Part shown: one piece after another, positions 12,083 through 23,257 of the stretch
Layout of the letters: every line of letters starts with the position of its first letter
Numbering within the stretch: the first letter of the stretch is position 1
Position numbers and translations under genes: made by a program
The notes under the pieces: model-generated
Seen by the model: only the letters and a program-made list of their open reading frames with translations
What the model was told of the DNA's origin: nothing
Databases searched by the model: none
Source of the DNA: Pascua guehoae
Taxonomy: Eukaryota; Basidiomycota; Tremellomycetes; Trichosporonales; Trichosporonaceae
Length of the DNA: 64,000 bases
Direction of reading: 5' to 3'
NCBI GenBank assembly: GCA_001600415.1
Contig: BCJX01000009.1
Coordinates: 993,925-1,057,924, forward strand

Positions 12083-15000
12083 ATGCAGATGCTCACAAAG
12101 GTGAGGCATTCGCGCGTTGTTCAGTGAGAGACAGTACGCTGACAGGTAGTTTGAGAGCAAGAGCCCGAGGGTGAAGGGGATTGCGTTCCGTGAGTCGGCG
12201 CGATGTATACTCGCGACGGTGTTTGGACCAAAGTGTGCAAGCGCACGCGGGATGGCAATCGATCAACCGTGTTGTGGAGCGCGTTTGCTGACGGTCCAGA
12301 CCCCAAGATGCCCCTTCTCGCGGCCTCGTTGCATAACGGAACAATCCAGCTGTGGAACTACCAGATGGGCACGCTTGTGGACCGCTACGATGAGCACGAC
12401 GGTGAGTATTGTCTGTCGTTGAGCAGAGCTTGTTGCCCTCGGCGTGGGCGAAGGACTGACATTCCAAGGCCCTGTTCGTGGTATCGCCTTCCACCCAACG
12501 CAGCCCATCTTTGTCTCTGGTGGCGACGACTACAAGATTAGGGTGTGGAACTACAAGCAGCGCAAGTGCCTCTTCACACTCACTGGCCACTTGGACTACA
12601 TCCGCACCGTCTTCTTCCACCGCGAGTACCCGTGGATCATCTCGGCGTCCGACGACCAGACTATCCGCATCTGGAACTGGCAATCGCGCACATGCATTGC
12701 CATCCTCACTGGACACAACCACTATGTCATGTGAGCTGCGCGCGTTGGCTTGTGCTCGTTGTGTTGTCATCTAACCCCAACATAGGTGTGCCCAGTTCCA
12801 CCCATGGGACGACCTGGTCGTCTCTGCCTCGATGGACCTGACGGTGCGCGTGTGGGACATTTCCGGCCTGCGCAAGAAGAACCAGGCGCACCAGTCGCCC
12901 ATGTCGCTCGAGGAGCAGCGGCTCAACCAGGGCCAGGCCGACCTCTTTGGCAACTCTGACGCAGTTGTCAAGTACGTGCTCGAGGGTCACGACCGTGGTG
13001 TCAACTGGGCTTCGTTCCACCCTACGTTGCCCCTGGTTGTGTCGTGCGGTGACGACCGCCAGGTCAAGCTCTGGCGCATGTCCGAGTCGAGGGCGTGGGA
13101 GGTCGACAGCTGCCGTGGCCACTTTAACAATGTTTCCATGACCCTATTCCACCCCCGCCACGAGCTCATCCTCTCGGCGAGCGAGGACAAGACGATCCGC
13201 GTATGGGACATGACCAAGCGCACCGCAGTCCAGACGTTCCGCCGCGAGCACGACCGCTTCTGGGTGCTCACTGTCCACCCGGAGCTGAACCTTTTCGCTG
13301 CCGGCCACGACAACGGCCTGATTGTCTTCAAGCTCGAGCGCGAGCGCCCCGCATTTTCGATTACGGGCAACCACCTGTTCTACGTCAAGGACAAGGTCAT
13401 CCGCTACTCTGACCTTGCGAGGAATGCCAGCGTGGGCCTCTGCTCGGTTCGCAAGCTCGGCTCGCAGTACCTCCAGCCGCGTACACTCAGCTACAACCCT
13501 GCCGAAAACGCCGTTATTGTCACCTCGACGGCAGACACTGGCGTCTACGAGCTCATCCAGCTGCCCCAAAAGGGTGGGGCCAACGACGGCAAGGACAAGC
13601 CATCGGACGGCATCCGCGGTACTGGTGTCGCCGCCGTCTTTGTTGCGCGTAACCGTCTGGCTGCTCTCGACAAGACCAACCAGACCATTGAGATCCGCGA
13701 CATGTCCAACAACCCCGTCAAGACGGTCAAGTGCCCCGCCCAGGTCACCGAGATCTTCTATGGTGGCACCGCGTCCCTCCTCCTCGCTACCGCGACCTCT
13801 GTCATCCTCTTTGACATTCAGCAGGAGCAGATTGTCGCCGAGATCAGCACGACGCCCGTCAAGTATGTGGTCTGGAGCAATGACGGCAACATGGTGGCGC
13901 TCCTCAGCAAGCACACCATTACGATTGCCAACAAGCAGCTCGAGCAGACTGCACTCATCCACGAGACGATCCGCATCAAGTCGGCGACGTGGGAGGACAG
14001 TGGTATCCTTGTCTACACGACCCTGAACCACATCAAGTATGCTCTGCCCCAGGGCGACAACGGCATCATCAAGACGCTCGAGCAGCCCGTCTACCTCACC
14101 CGTGTCACCGGCAAGACGGTCCACTGTCTCGACCGCACGGCGACGCCGATCACCATCACCATTGACCCCACCGAGTACCGCTTCAAGCTCGCGCTCGTCC
14201 GCAAGAACTATGACGAGGTGCTCAACATTATCCGCAGCTCCAACCTCGTTGGCCTCAACATTATCGCCTACCTCCAGAAGAAGGGCTACCCCGAGATTGC
14301 GCTCCACTTTATCCAGGACCCCCAGACCCGCTTCGACCTCGCAATCGAGTGCGGCAACCTTCAGGTCGCGCTCGAGATGGCGCGTTCGGTCGACCGCGCT
14401 GATGTCTGGGAGCGTCTTGGCACCGCGGCACTCAAGCAGGGCAACCACCAGATTGTCGAGACGGCGTACCAGAAGACGCGCAACTTTGACAAGCTGTCCT
14501 TCCTCTACCTCATCACGGGCAGCACCCAAAAGCTCAACATGATGCAGACGATTGCAACCAAGCGCGGCGACACCATGTCTCGATTCCAAAACTCGCTCTA
14601 CCTTGGTGACATTCCGGCGCGTGTCGCCGTGCTCCGGGAAAGCGGACAATATCCCCTGGCGTACTACACGGCCAAGACAAACGGCTTGGACGACCTCGCC
14701 GACTCGATCCTGGCCGAGGCTGGCATGACCGAGGACGACCTGCCCCAGGCGCCGCAGAGCGCAGGCAGCTCGTCGCTTGCGCCTCCGCCCGTTGTCTTTG
14801 CTCAGGCCGAGTCCAACTGGCCCATCAAGAACCTCGGCGAGAGTGTCTTTGACCGCGCACTCGCCAACGGTGGTGCCGAAGGTCTTGCGGCCGAGGACCG
14901 TGCAGTCGAGGGTGCCGACCAGCTCGACGCCTGGGCGCACGAGGATGAGGAGGCGGCTTTGGCTGCCGAGGAAGAGGCATTCGAGGACGAGGACGATGAC

Positions 15001-16104
15001 GAGGGCTGGGACCTGGACGCGGATGTGGTCGACGTGGCCGAGGAGTTTGACGACGCGGTGGCAGATGCGGAGATTGAGCAGGTGGTGGAGGCCGACTTGT
15101 CACAAGGCGTGCAGCCTGGAGTCGACGAGGACAAGATTTGGACGCGCAACTCGCCTCTGGCAGCCGACCATGCTGCGGCAGGCTCGTATGACTCTGCAAT
15201 GCTGCTCCTGAACAAGCAGGTTGGTGCGGTCAACTTTGCGCCGCTCAAGGAGTACTTTATCGACGCGCACCGAAAGGCACACGTGTTTGCGCCAGCCAAC
15301 CCGTCACTGCCCCCACTCCGCCTCCACGTGCGGCGGAACGGCGAGACGGCGGATGTGCGCGAGTCTCTGCCGGCGGCGCTGTTCGACTTCCAGCACATTC
15401 GCGATACAGAGATGCGGGATGCGTACCGCTTGTTTGGCAAGGGCCGGTTTGCAGAGGCGCTCACTGCGTTCCGCAAGATTCTGCAAAAGCTCCTGCTCGT
15501 CGTCGTCGACGACGAGGCGACGGCCACCGAGGTCCGCGAGTACGTTGTGGGCTTGCGCGAATATGTCATTGGCCTCATGCTCGAGGTTGAGAGGAGACGG
15601 ATTGTCGCCGAGGAGCCCGACAATGTCGTGCGCAACCTCGAGCTCGCCGCATACTTTACCCACGTCGACATTCAGCCCGCGCACCAGCAGCTCGCACTCC
15701 GTTCTGCCATGTTTGTCTTTTCCAAGGCGGGTAACAACGAGACTGCCGCCGCCTTGGCGCGCCGACTCATCGACCTCAAGCCCGAAGACAACAAGGTTGT
15801 CGCACAGGTATGTACTTTGCCACCCCTCTGATGCTTGACTTGTCCCAAACTGACATTTCAGGCCCGCGCACTCGTCTCAAAGGGCGAGCGCAACCCCAGC
15901 GACGCGTACGAGATTGCCTACAAGCCCAACACGCCGTTTGTCGTGTGCCCCGGCTCGCTCACGCCACTGTACGAGGGTATGATGGTCTTGGCCTCGGCCT
16001 ACACGGGCGCATCGTACCTCCCCTCGTACGAGAAGACGATCTGTGTCGTCGACGGCATCACCCAGGTCGGCCTTCCGGGTACCGGCCTGCGCTCGGCCGT
16101 CTAG
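12083..16104 (+). CDS. COP1: Coatomer subunit alpha (alpha-COP)
   Basis: 1228-aa scaffold subunit of the COPI coat, which binds KKXX cargo and drives Golgi-to-ER retrograde transport. Exons: 12083-12100, 12150-12189, 12300-12401, 12469-12730, 12786-15807, 15862-16104; all phases fit. The short first exons rebuild [19 protein letters not shown], the family's invariant start. The WD40 propeller follows with [54 protein letters not shown] and [12 protein letters not shown]. The middle has the second propeller and alpha-solenoid, an acidic linker ([21 protein letters not shown]) and a C-terminal COPI_C domain ending in [12 protein letters not shown]. Length equals other alpha-COPs. The three tiny 5' exons are easily missed by automatic callers. 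Confidence 0.96.
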
Positions 16105-17579
16105 CTGCGAGCAAGCTAGCGTTAGAGGATAGGAAGGAAAATGTGGTACCATAGGTAATCTCGTATGAAGAGATTCAGATTGCACGAGATTGGAAAGACT
16201 TTTGTGGTCGTCCACCTGACTGCTTGCTCGTGCTTGGCATTGCCAAATGCATCCCTAGCATCTGCCCATGTGCTGGTTTCACGCCCACCAGGATATCCCG
16301 AGACGCCGAGACGCAACTCTCGATCTCTCTGCACTGACCTGCCGCCACTGACTCAGTGACACTGACCCACTGACGCTCTGACACACCAACCCAGGGATGC
16401 CACGGACACACTGACACACGAACAGGTAGACTGAAACACAACCCGGCCCATGATCCCATGACCCGCTGACGATTGCCACGACCCTGCACCCGCCGCAACC
16501 GCACATGCGCTTCGATGCCGCCGCAGATGCGGACCCCAAGTGGCCAAGTGGCGCGCGTGGCGCAAGTAGCCGGTGGGCATGTCCACTCCCGGGGGCCCCT
16601 GCGCCGCAGCTCTCCTCCATGCTCCTGTACCCCCCTGGGCCGCCTTTTGCCGCCCATGCCGTCTAGTCACTGCACCCCGTGCGCGTCACAGACCCGTGCG
16701 CGTGCCCATGTGGTCTCGCAGATCCGATGGAAGGAATGCAGGAAGCAGAACATGTCGAAAAATGAAAAATCTCCGGGGCGGCGGCGGGTGACTAGCGATC
16801 GATCTGACTAGCGATCGATCGATCGAGGGGTGCACACACATGGCGTACAGAACATGGGCACTGTACCGAGGTCATGGCTGCCCACCTGCTTCGGTATGCG
16901 ATATGATATGGGACGTAAGATGAGAAGAGAATAGACGGAAATGTCGCCAACCTCGTTATCTTTGGAGGAGAGCGGGCGGGATGCGCGGTCAAGAGGCCAG
17001 AGGTTGCATGGGTTCCGTGCGTTCCGTGGATGCCGTCGGCTCGGTGATGTGATGGTCTTGTGCTGTGTCAGGTTTGACAAAGTCACAAAGGGGATGTGCA
17101 GCGGAGAAAAAACGGTGCCGCCGCTGGGCGACGGTGGTTATCTGTACGGAGAGTTTTGGGGCGCCCTGGAACGAAGTATAGCACAGCCCTTAGGTCTCCA
17201 GCACGTGTCGGGCACACCAGTGCGGGTATCTGCGTATCTGCGTATCTAGCGCATCCATACGCGTACTGGCGTGACGCCCGTTGTGCGGTACAGGGACGGT
17301 GTTCGTGTCCACGCCGATACTGGCACTGCGGCGTGCCTCCCGACCTGGAGACTGGTGTGCGCCTCCCACGGTGGTCCCTCACAGTGGCCGACAGCTTCCG
17401 GAACTTGAGACTGCCACTTTCAGCTCGTAGTCACAGCTGCACCCTAGACGAATGCTGGCACGGCAGGCGAGCACACTGGTGTTTCCTGCCTGTCGTATCC
17501 CACGTCCTGCCCGCGTTGTATATGATGCGTGTGCCCTAGCTTGATGTGGTAGTTTCATGACTGTTCGGACAGACCTGTC

Positions 17580-17720
17580 CAGAGGGTGTGCCAAAAGGGA
17601 ACGAGGAAGGCGCACGGATGCCGAGGCATGCAGATGTCGAGCTGCTGCAGACATGCAGACCTTGCAAGTGTCTGCCAGTCTCACCCTGCGCCAGTACTCG
17701 TTGCTTTTTGACACCATCTG
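17580..17720. mobile_element. MITE-like inverted-repeat element, copy A
   Basis: About 141 bp bounded by CAGAGGGTGTGCCAAAAGGG on the left and GCTTTTTGACACCATCTG on the right, which are imperfect inverted repeats. Inside the left arm, CGAGGAAGGCGCACGGATGC and GGCATG match copy C at 27227-27360. The right arm CTCACCCTGCGCC also matches copy C. It carries no coding capacity, so it would be non-autonomous. No convincing target-site duplication was found. Confidence 0.5.
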
Positions 17721-17809
17721 TACGCGCACAAGGGCCAAGCCCGTGGTGGAGTGTACCTTGGTTGAGCGTCGAGGCCGACGCAACTTGCGCCTCACTGTTT
17801 GGAGTACAG

Positions 17810-17945
17810 TATCTGACAAAAAGGTTCGTGAGGGGCGCAGGGTGGCACTGTCTCTCTCTCTCTCTCTGCCGAACTCGTAATCCCAGCAGTGAAGAGCTGC
17901 ATGCCCCCGCATCCCTGCGCCTATCGCAAACCTTTTTGTCAGATA
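17810..17945. mobile_element. MITE-like inverted-repeat element, copy B
   Basis: 136 bp with 33-nt terminal inverted repeats that agree at 29 of 33 positions. The outer 17 nt (TATCTGACAAAAAGGTT) and the inner 9 nt (GGCGCAGGG) are exact. The arm shares GTGAGGGGCGCAGGG with copy C. Flanking TA at both ends would fit a Tc1/mariner-type TA target site, but TA is also part of the repeat. The interior has a (TC)n run. Confidence 0.6.
17850..17867. repeat. (TC)n microsatellite
   Basis: Nine or so TC dinucleotides inside the loop of inverted-repeat element B. Confidence 0.8.
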
Positions 17946-19167
17946 ATGTAATGCGCCAAGGAATAGAATAGCGTGGGTATGTGCCTGCCGCTGCCAATCT
18001 GTGCCGCTCCCGACCTAGACCCTTTCATGGCCCGTTTCTCATTCACATTCGGCTCCAGGGGCGGAATCAAGTCGTGATAATCTGTTACCCTTGACCAGTG
18101 CCGAGTTCAAATCGTGGGCCCATACGCTTGTCCATTACGACTGGTACTTTGTAGCTACTTGTCCGCTCTGCGAGCTTGTCATCACCGCTCGCAAAGTCTG
18201 CACTCAAGCCCCCTATCCCGACATACCCATATATACCATTGAATGCTAGCCACATTGACGACCGGCCCAGTTGTGATAGCTGCAAAATGAACCCCGTTGA
18301 GCTCAGGCCTAGTCGCCGAACCGCGAAAACATCATGGGAGACGGATGGACGGAAAAAGGGTAGTCGAGAGCGACGACAAACGATCCTCATTCAGCTCCAA
18401 ACGAAAGGCCCCCAGCTCCCCCCACGCCCCCTGCCCCCAAAGACAATGGAACGACGGCAAAACCATAAACGCCTCGCCTCGACGTCGTGACGAAGGCTCC
18501 AAATTTTAATTGCCCAGAACAAGTTTAGCATGCATAATTTCGCGAGCCAAAAAAAATGGTACCACATTGCTCGCTGTTCCTCTATTCCATTTTAGATTTT
18601 ACGTACCCATATGGATGTTGTACCTTGCACCAGTGCAAGAGCCCGTCTCGCTTACCACCTCTTTCTCTCTCTCGGCGGCTAGTCCTTCGGCCCTACCGCC
18701 TTCCCTCCTTCCCTTCAACTCTGGCTCCTTGCTTGGAACACGCGCGTAACAGCCGGCACATTTTGGCAGCCAGCACAGACCACCCGGCTATCTGGCCGAC
18801 TCTGTGAGTGGCACTGCCCCAGCCCTCCCATTGCCAACTCTTTGCGCTCGCTAAGAACCCCCTTGAACTCTTCTCCAGCCACACTGACGAGCAATAATAC
18901 CGCATTGCCGTCCATTTCCGCTGCACGGCTACCTTGCCTCGCTTACTGTGCGGCTCTGGACTTTGGACTTGGCGTCAGTGTAGTGTCGTTACCGAGGTAC
19001 TGGACGCGGTGGGGGTTGCGGCCGCGTGCAAGCGTAGGAACAAAGGATGCAGAAATGTGCCCGCTCTCGAGGACTTTGCGGTCAATGTGTCTCCTGTTTC
19101 TTGACGACGTTACCGACCCCACTGTGTCCCTCCGCCTTCCCGCCACAAGACCCTCTCCCCTACCCCG

Positions 19168-19208
<41 letters not shown>
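19168..19208. repeat. Poly-C homopolymer, 41 bases
   Basis: An uninterrupted run of about 41 C, preceded by CTCCCCTACCCCG and followed by GCGGCCCC. The true length is likely uncertain because homopolymers are error-prone in sequencing. The opposite strand is G-rich and could form a G-quadruplex. Confidence 0.85.
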
Positions 19209-19209
<1 letters not shown>

Positions 19210-20649
19210 CGGCCCCTCGCTACCATCATAAAAAACCCAACCCCAACATTCCAACGGCTCCGGCATATTCCGCACGCTGACCAATTCCTGCCCCCCCTGC
19301 CCCCTTTTTCTCTTACTCACCTCCGGGTCCTCGTCCTAGCCGCCGGGGATGCCCGGTGCCCCATGGGCTCGATTCCCAGGGAATTCACGCCCATGGGAAT
19401 GCTGTTTCACGCAAGACGTCATCTCAGACACGGGGGCGGGCATTGTTCTGCTGTCCTGGGTGACTGGGTGAGGAGATTTCCTTGACGATCCTTGCGCCTC
19501 GTTCCTCGTCATGTCAACCGTATTTACTGAATGTGACGGAACGGATGGGGGTGGCGAGGGGCGCAGGGGGTGCCGAGGAATGCGGCTCGCCTCTGGGGGA
19601 TGGGACGCGAGACAAATTCCACCCAGTCTATGCCTATCCGGAGCCCGTTGAGACTCCGCAGCGTACTCCCGGCCGAAAGATGGTGCTCGTCCTATATGTT
19701 ATCCTGTTATTTGATCTTGCTATTTGATCTTGTTATTTCTCGCAGCTTGCACAGGAGACGGCCTTGCACGAGCCACAGCCTCGCAACGCTCGTAGAATTT
19801 TTCTAGGCAAAAGAGAGCAGAAAAAAAAATGAAAAAAAAAAGGTCCGACGCGCGGAAGGAAGGTAGTGGGCTCGAGCTCTTATTCGGATCCAAAGAAACG
19901 CCACTTTGCCTACCATAGAAGGACGCAGGCCTCGAGGGGTGTGGTGGGTGCGGCGATTCCGCTCCATGGAACCGTAAGCGCGCTTATCGACGAGCGACGT
20001 ACGCCCCCCGGCCTGAAGGCCTGACGGCCTGACGTGGCCCGCCCTTGGCACGTTACAAGGCGGTGCCTGTGGCGGCGTTCTTCGCTTCTCACAGGAATGT
20101 GGCATTGGAGATCTGGCACTCTGCGGGAGTCTGAGGGCTGGGATTTGGGTGGCGGGGGCCGTTGGTCGGGGGGCGTCCTTGTCGCCCCTCCCAAAGGAAT
20201 GGCATTGAATGTGGCGCCACAGCACATCAGGACCCTAACGTCTCAGCGGGCTGGCTTTGGCCGGTGGCGCTGGGCGTGCTCCTGTATCTGGGCTTCAGAT
20301 TCACGGTGGCTGGGCGAAATGCCCCGGAAACAGAAAAAAAAAAAGACGGCGACGAGACACTGTACCTGAATAGAGTATTCATTGTCTAAAAGCGATATGT
20401 ATACCGGCCAAGACAACCGAATCTGATATGAAAAATGCTACAATACAACTACATCCAACTGGGTCCATCTCTACGCTGTGTGTAGCATTGTCCGAATCCT
20501 CGTCCCCCGCACGGCGTCGTGGTGGTGCTCGTGTCCGCGGACCTGTGGCTTGTTCCTTTTTTTTTTTTGTACTCTCTTCTCTCTGTTCATTCTTCTACCG
20601 CCCAAGTATGCAGTTGTGTCTGTGGTGGTGCAGTGTTGCAGGCGGGGGT

Positions 20650-23257
20650 TTAGAAAAACGCGACCGACAAGCCCTCGCGGACCATCTTGTCGTACCACTC
20701 GACCATGCACCCGGTCTCGTCCACCTCCTCCCAGATCTTTTCGACCAGGGCAATGTTGTCGAGCCAGACGCGTTCTGGGCCCGGCCGGACGAGGAAGGCC
20801 ATGGCGCGTTTCCGGTCCGTGTCAGTGACGCTGAGCGCAGCGGCAAGAAACGCAGGCAGGCCAATAAACCCCCACAGCTCGCCATTGGGCAGCTGCGTAA
20901 TGCTCCCCAGGAGCTGGAGGAGCTCGCCCTGCGCCCGGCGCAGGACGGGGTGCAGGCCACCCACGCGGTGCACGCTCTGGTACAGCAGGATGAGCGCGCA
21001 CAGGCGCCACAGCTCGTTGCCCGTCGTCCGGAGCACGAGGGCAGACGAGTCGGACGAAGGCGACGTCGGCTTGGCAGGCACAAAGCGCCGGAGCTCGTCT
21101 TCAATCTCCCGCGCCCGCGTCAAAATCGAGGCCGAAGCTACACCCGCGTGCTGGTCCGCGCACAGGTTGACAATCTCGGCGAGAAGGACGACAATCGGGT
21201 CGGGCAGGCTCAGATACGACGACCACGTCTCTTCGTCGGTCGTCAATGGTCCCCTGTTTTCGGCCCAAAAGTTGAACCTGCCGTCAGTAAGAGTTTGGTG
21301 GGAGACATAAAGGCAGCAAGGGTCAGGCAATAAAAACGCACATTGTCCGACGTCCGCGATGGACAATGCACCGACTAATGTCCGAGAGGGCGTAGAGACG
21401 CAGACTGAATGTTTCTGGCTGGCGCAGTTCGGACAGCGAGAGAGACGGGTTCTCGACGCCGAAAGCGCTATGAACCAACCGGTCGCCTAGCGCAAGCATG
21501 CTGTACGACGGAGCGGCGCCGCCACGAATAAACTCGACCAGTTGCAGATCCATCACGCCCCAGAGCCTGGCAAGTCAGCACATCCTCCACAACTTAGGAA
21601 ATTCTCCGGCTCACGAGTCTGAGAGCTGGCTGCGGTCTGTGACGGCTACATGGCGGAGTTCGTTGATTGCGTCCTCCGTCCATTTTTTGCTTTCAAAGTC
21701 CGAGGCAAACGGGGTCGATACGTGTTCAATGTACAGCCGAATCTTGTTGAATGCCCCGCCTTCGGTGTCTTTTCCTTCCCTGCTCCCGTTGCTCGATGTC
21801 ACTGACGGGCCGCTGCTCCGTCGACGTCCGCCATCGAGAACCGCCCCGCCTCGATACTCTACGATTTGCATGAGTTTCGAGTCCGAGTTTTCAAACAGGA
21901 GAATGTACGCTGCCGCGACGGCGTACCGGACTGCACGGAGCACGTCTGTGTGTCAGAAGGGCCCGGATTTGATAGGGCCGCAGGGGCCGCCGCTTACTGT
22001 TTGTGTCGTGGAGGGCTAGGATGCGTGCACGTGCATATTCCCTTGTCTCACTGGGCAGACCGACGAGCCAGGACTCTACGACACGCGCGTAAATCTCTGC
22101 CAGAGACATGCCCTGGCGCATCGGCCTGTCGCCAGAGACGTAAAAGAGGCGCGAGTTGGGCGGGAAGAGCTGTGGATTCGTATTGCTTAGCGGAGGGGTA
22201 AAGGATGATCCCAGGTCGGACCATAGGTCGGTTAGGCGGTTATTGATGGCCATTGAGGGCTGCGACGTCGTGGTTAGCGAGTCGGGGCTCGTCGACAGCA
22301 CCGTGCTAGGGCCGGCCGTGGGCGTGCCGCCAGTCGTACTGGCAGTTGTCACCCAGCCATACGGGGACAGCGACGGCATTGGCTGAAATCGTGGGGCCGT
22401 TGCCGCCATGGTGTCTGTGGGGTGCACATAGCCGTTCCACAGGCCGCCGAACTGCGTTGATCCCGTGCCGTGTTGTGGCAGGGGCAAGGAAGCATGCGAA
22501 GCATGCGGGGCATGTGAGGGTCCTGCCCCAGCGGAGACTGCTAGCGAGCTGCCTGCGCCAGTGGAAGCATGTAGCGAACTCGTCGCCATCGCCGGCGTGC
22601 TTTCGGTGCCCCATGGGACAATGCCATTCGGTAACATGGACGTGGAAGGCTCTGGCGGAGTCATGAGCGGCGTGGGCACACCGACACTGTTGGGTAGCAC
22701 GTTTGTGCCCGATGAGGACCCCACCACCATCGACGACTGGGTCATGGCTACCGCCGGCGCCGTGTTCTGCCGCGATGGGCCCGTCGATTGCCCAGTACAC
22801 TCCCAAGGACCCGCAAGGCAGCGTTGGCAGAACCCGTCCTCGTTCCAAACTTCATCGCACTTTTTGCCGCGGCTGGGACACATCAGCATACCGGGTGTGT
22901 TGACACTTGGACCGAAGTTGGTGGACACCGAGTATGTCTGTCGTGTGAGGTGGGGGAGGCCAAGCCAACGAGAGCCAAGAGGAATGGACAAGGACAAGGA
23001 CAAGGGAGAAACCTTGATCCATAGTTGCCGCGCCCCCCCTTGCCGTTCCTTTACCAAACGCGTCCCGCGCGCCCCCTCGCAGCCTCAGTGTCACTTACCG
23101 CTTACACGTCCCGCCTGGCTGTCAGCTTAAACGGTCGGCAAAGCAACGCAGCGCGACGTGCGCGCGCGCGTGTACGTGACGACTTACAACCTGTTCGCGA
23201 GCGCTTGAATGGCCCTCGCCGCCGGCGCACTATCCTCGGCGCCGGATCGTCGGTCAT
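20650..23257 (-). CDS. Zn2Cys6 fungal transcription factor with a 16-nt microexon in the zinc cluster
   Basis: 714-aa regulator in six exons (minus strand): 23257-23188, 23114-23099, 22872-21998, 21945-21615, 21566-21342, 21277-20650. Start MTDDPAPRIVRRRRG. Splicing the 16-nt second exon rebuilds TGCGTCKRRGKKCDEVW...C..C......C, a complete Cys-x2-Cys-x6-Cys-x9-Cys-x2-Cys-x6-Cys binuclear cluster at about residues 24-53. All donors are gt and all acceptors ag; phases agree. A Ser/Thr/Pro/Gly-rich linker of about 200 residues follows. The C-terminal half is helical and resembles the fungal-specific transcription factor domain (SLAEIYARVVESWLVGLP, WTEDAINELRHVAV, ELWRLCALILLYQSVHR). Target genes are unknown. 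It lies in a gene-poor island with an MFS transporter and an oxygenase 5-11 kb away. Confidence 0.85.

Larger units (their letters stand above)
16105..20649. other. Long gene-free region, 4.5 kb
   Basis: Lies between the stop codons of COP1 and the Zn2Cys6 factor. Open frames here are short, on both strands, and have no recognisable domain. Contents: (CTGAC)-rich stretch 16330-16450, GATC-rich palindromes at 16795-16828, two MITE-like inverted-repeat elements (17580-17720, 17810-17945), a (TC)n run at 17850-17867, a 41-C homopolymer (19168-19208) and A/T homopolymers at 19820-19842, 20333-20344 and 20557-20569. No tRNA or snRNA was identified. Confidence 0.6.

Noticed and set aside
13144..14940. 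598-codon open frame antisense to coatomer alpha
   Set aside because: Mirror of the strongly biased codons of COP1; it has no start context or domain. Same for the 505-codon frame antisense to SSD1 at 42251-43768.
18085..18130. tRNA-like B-box (GAGTTCAAATC) near 18104-18114
   Set aside because: T-stem does not pair (only three of five positions), no A box at the proper distance and no acceptor stem.
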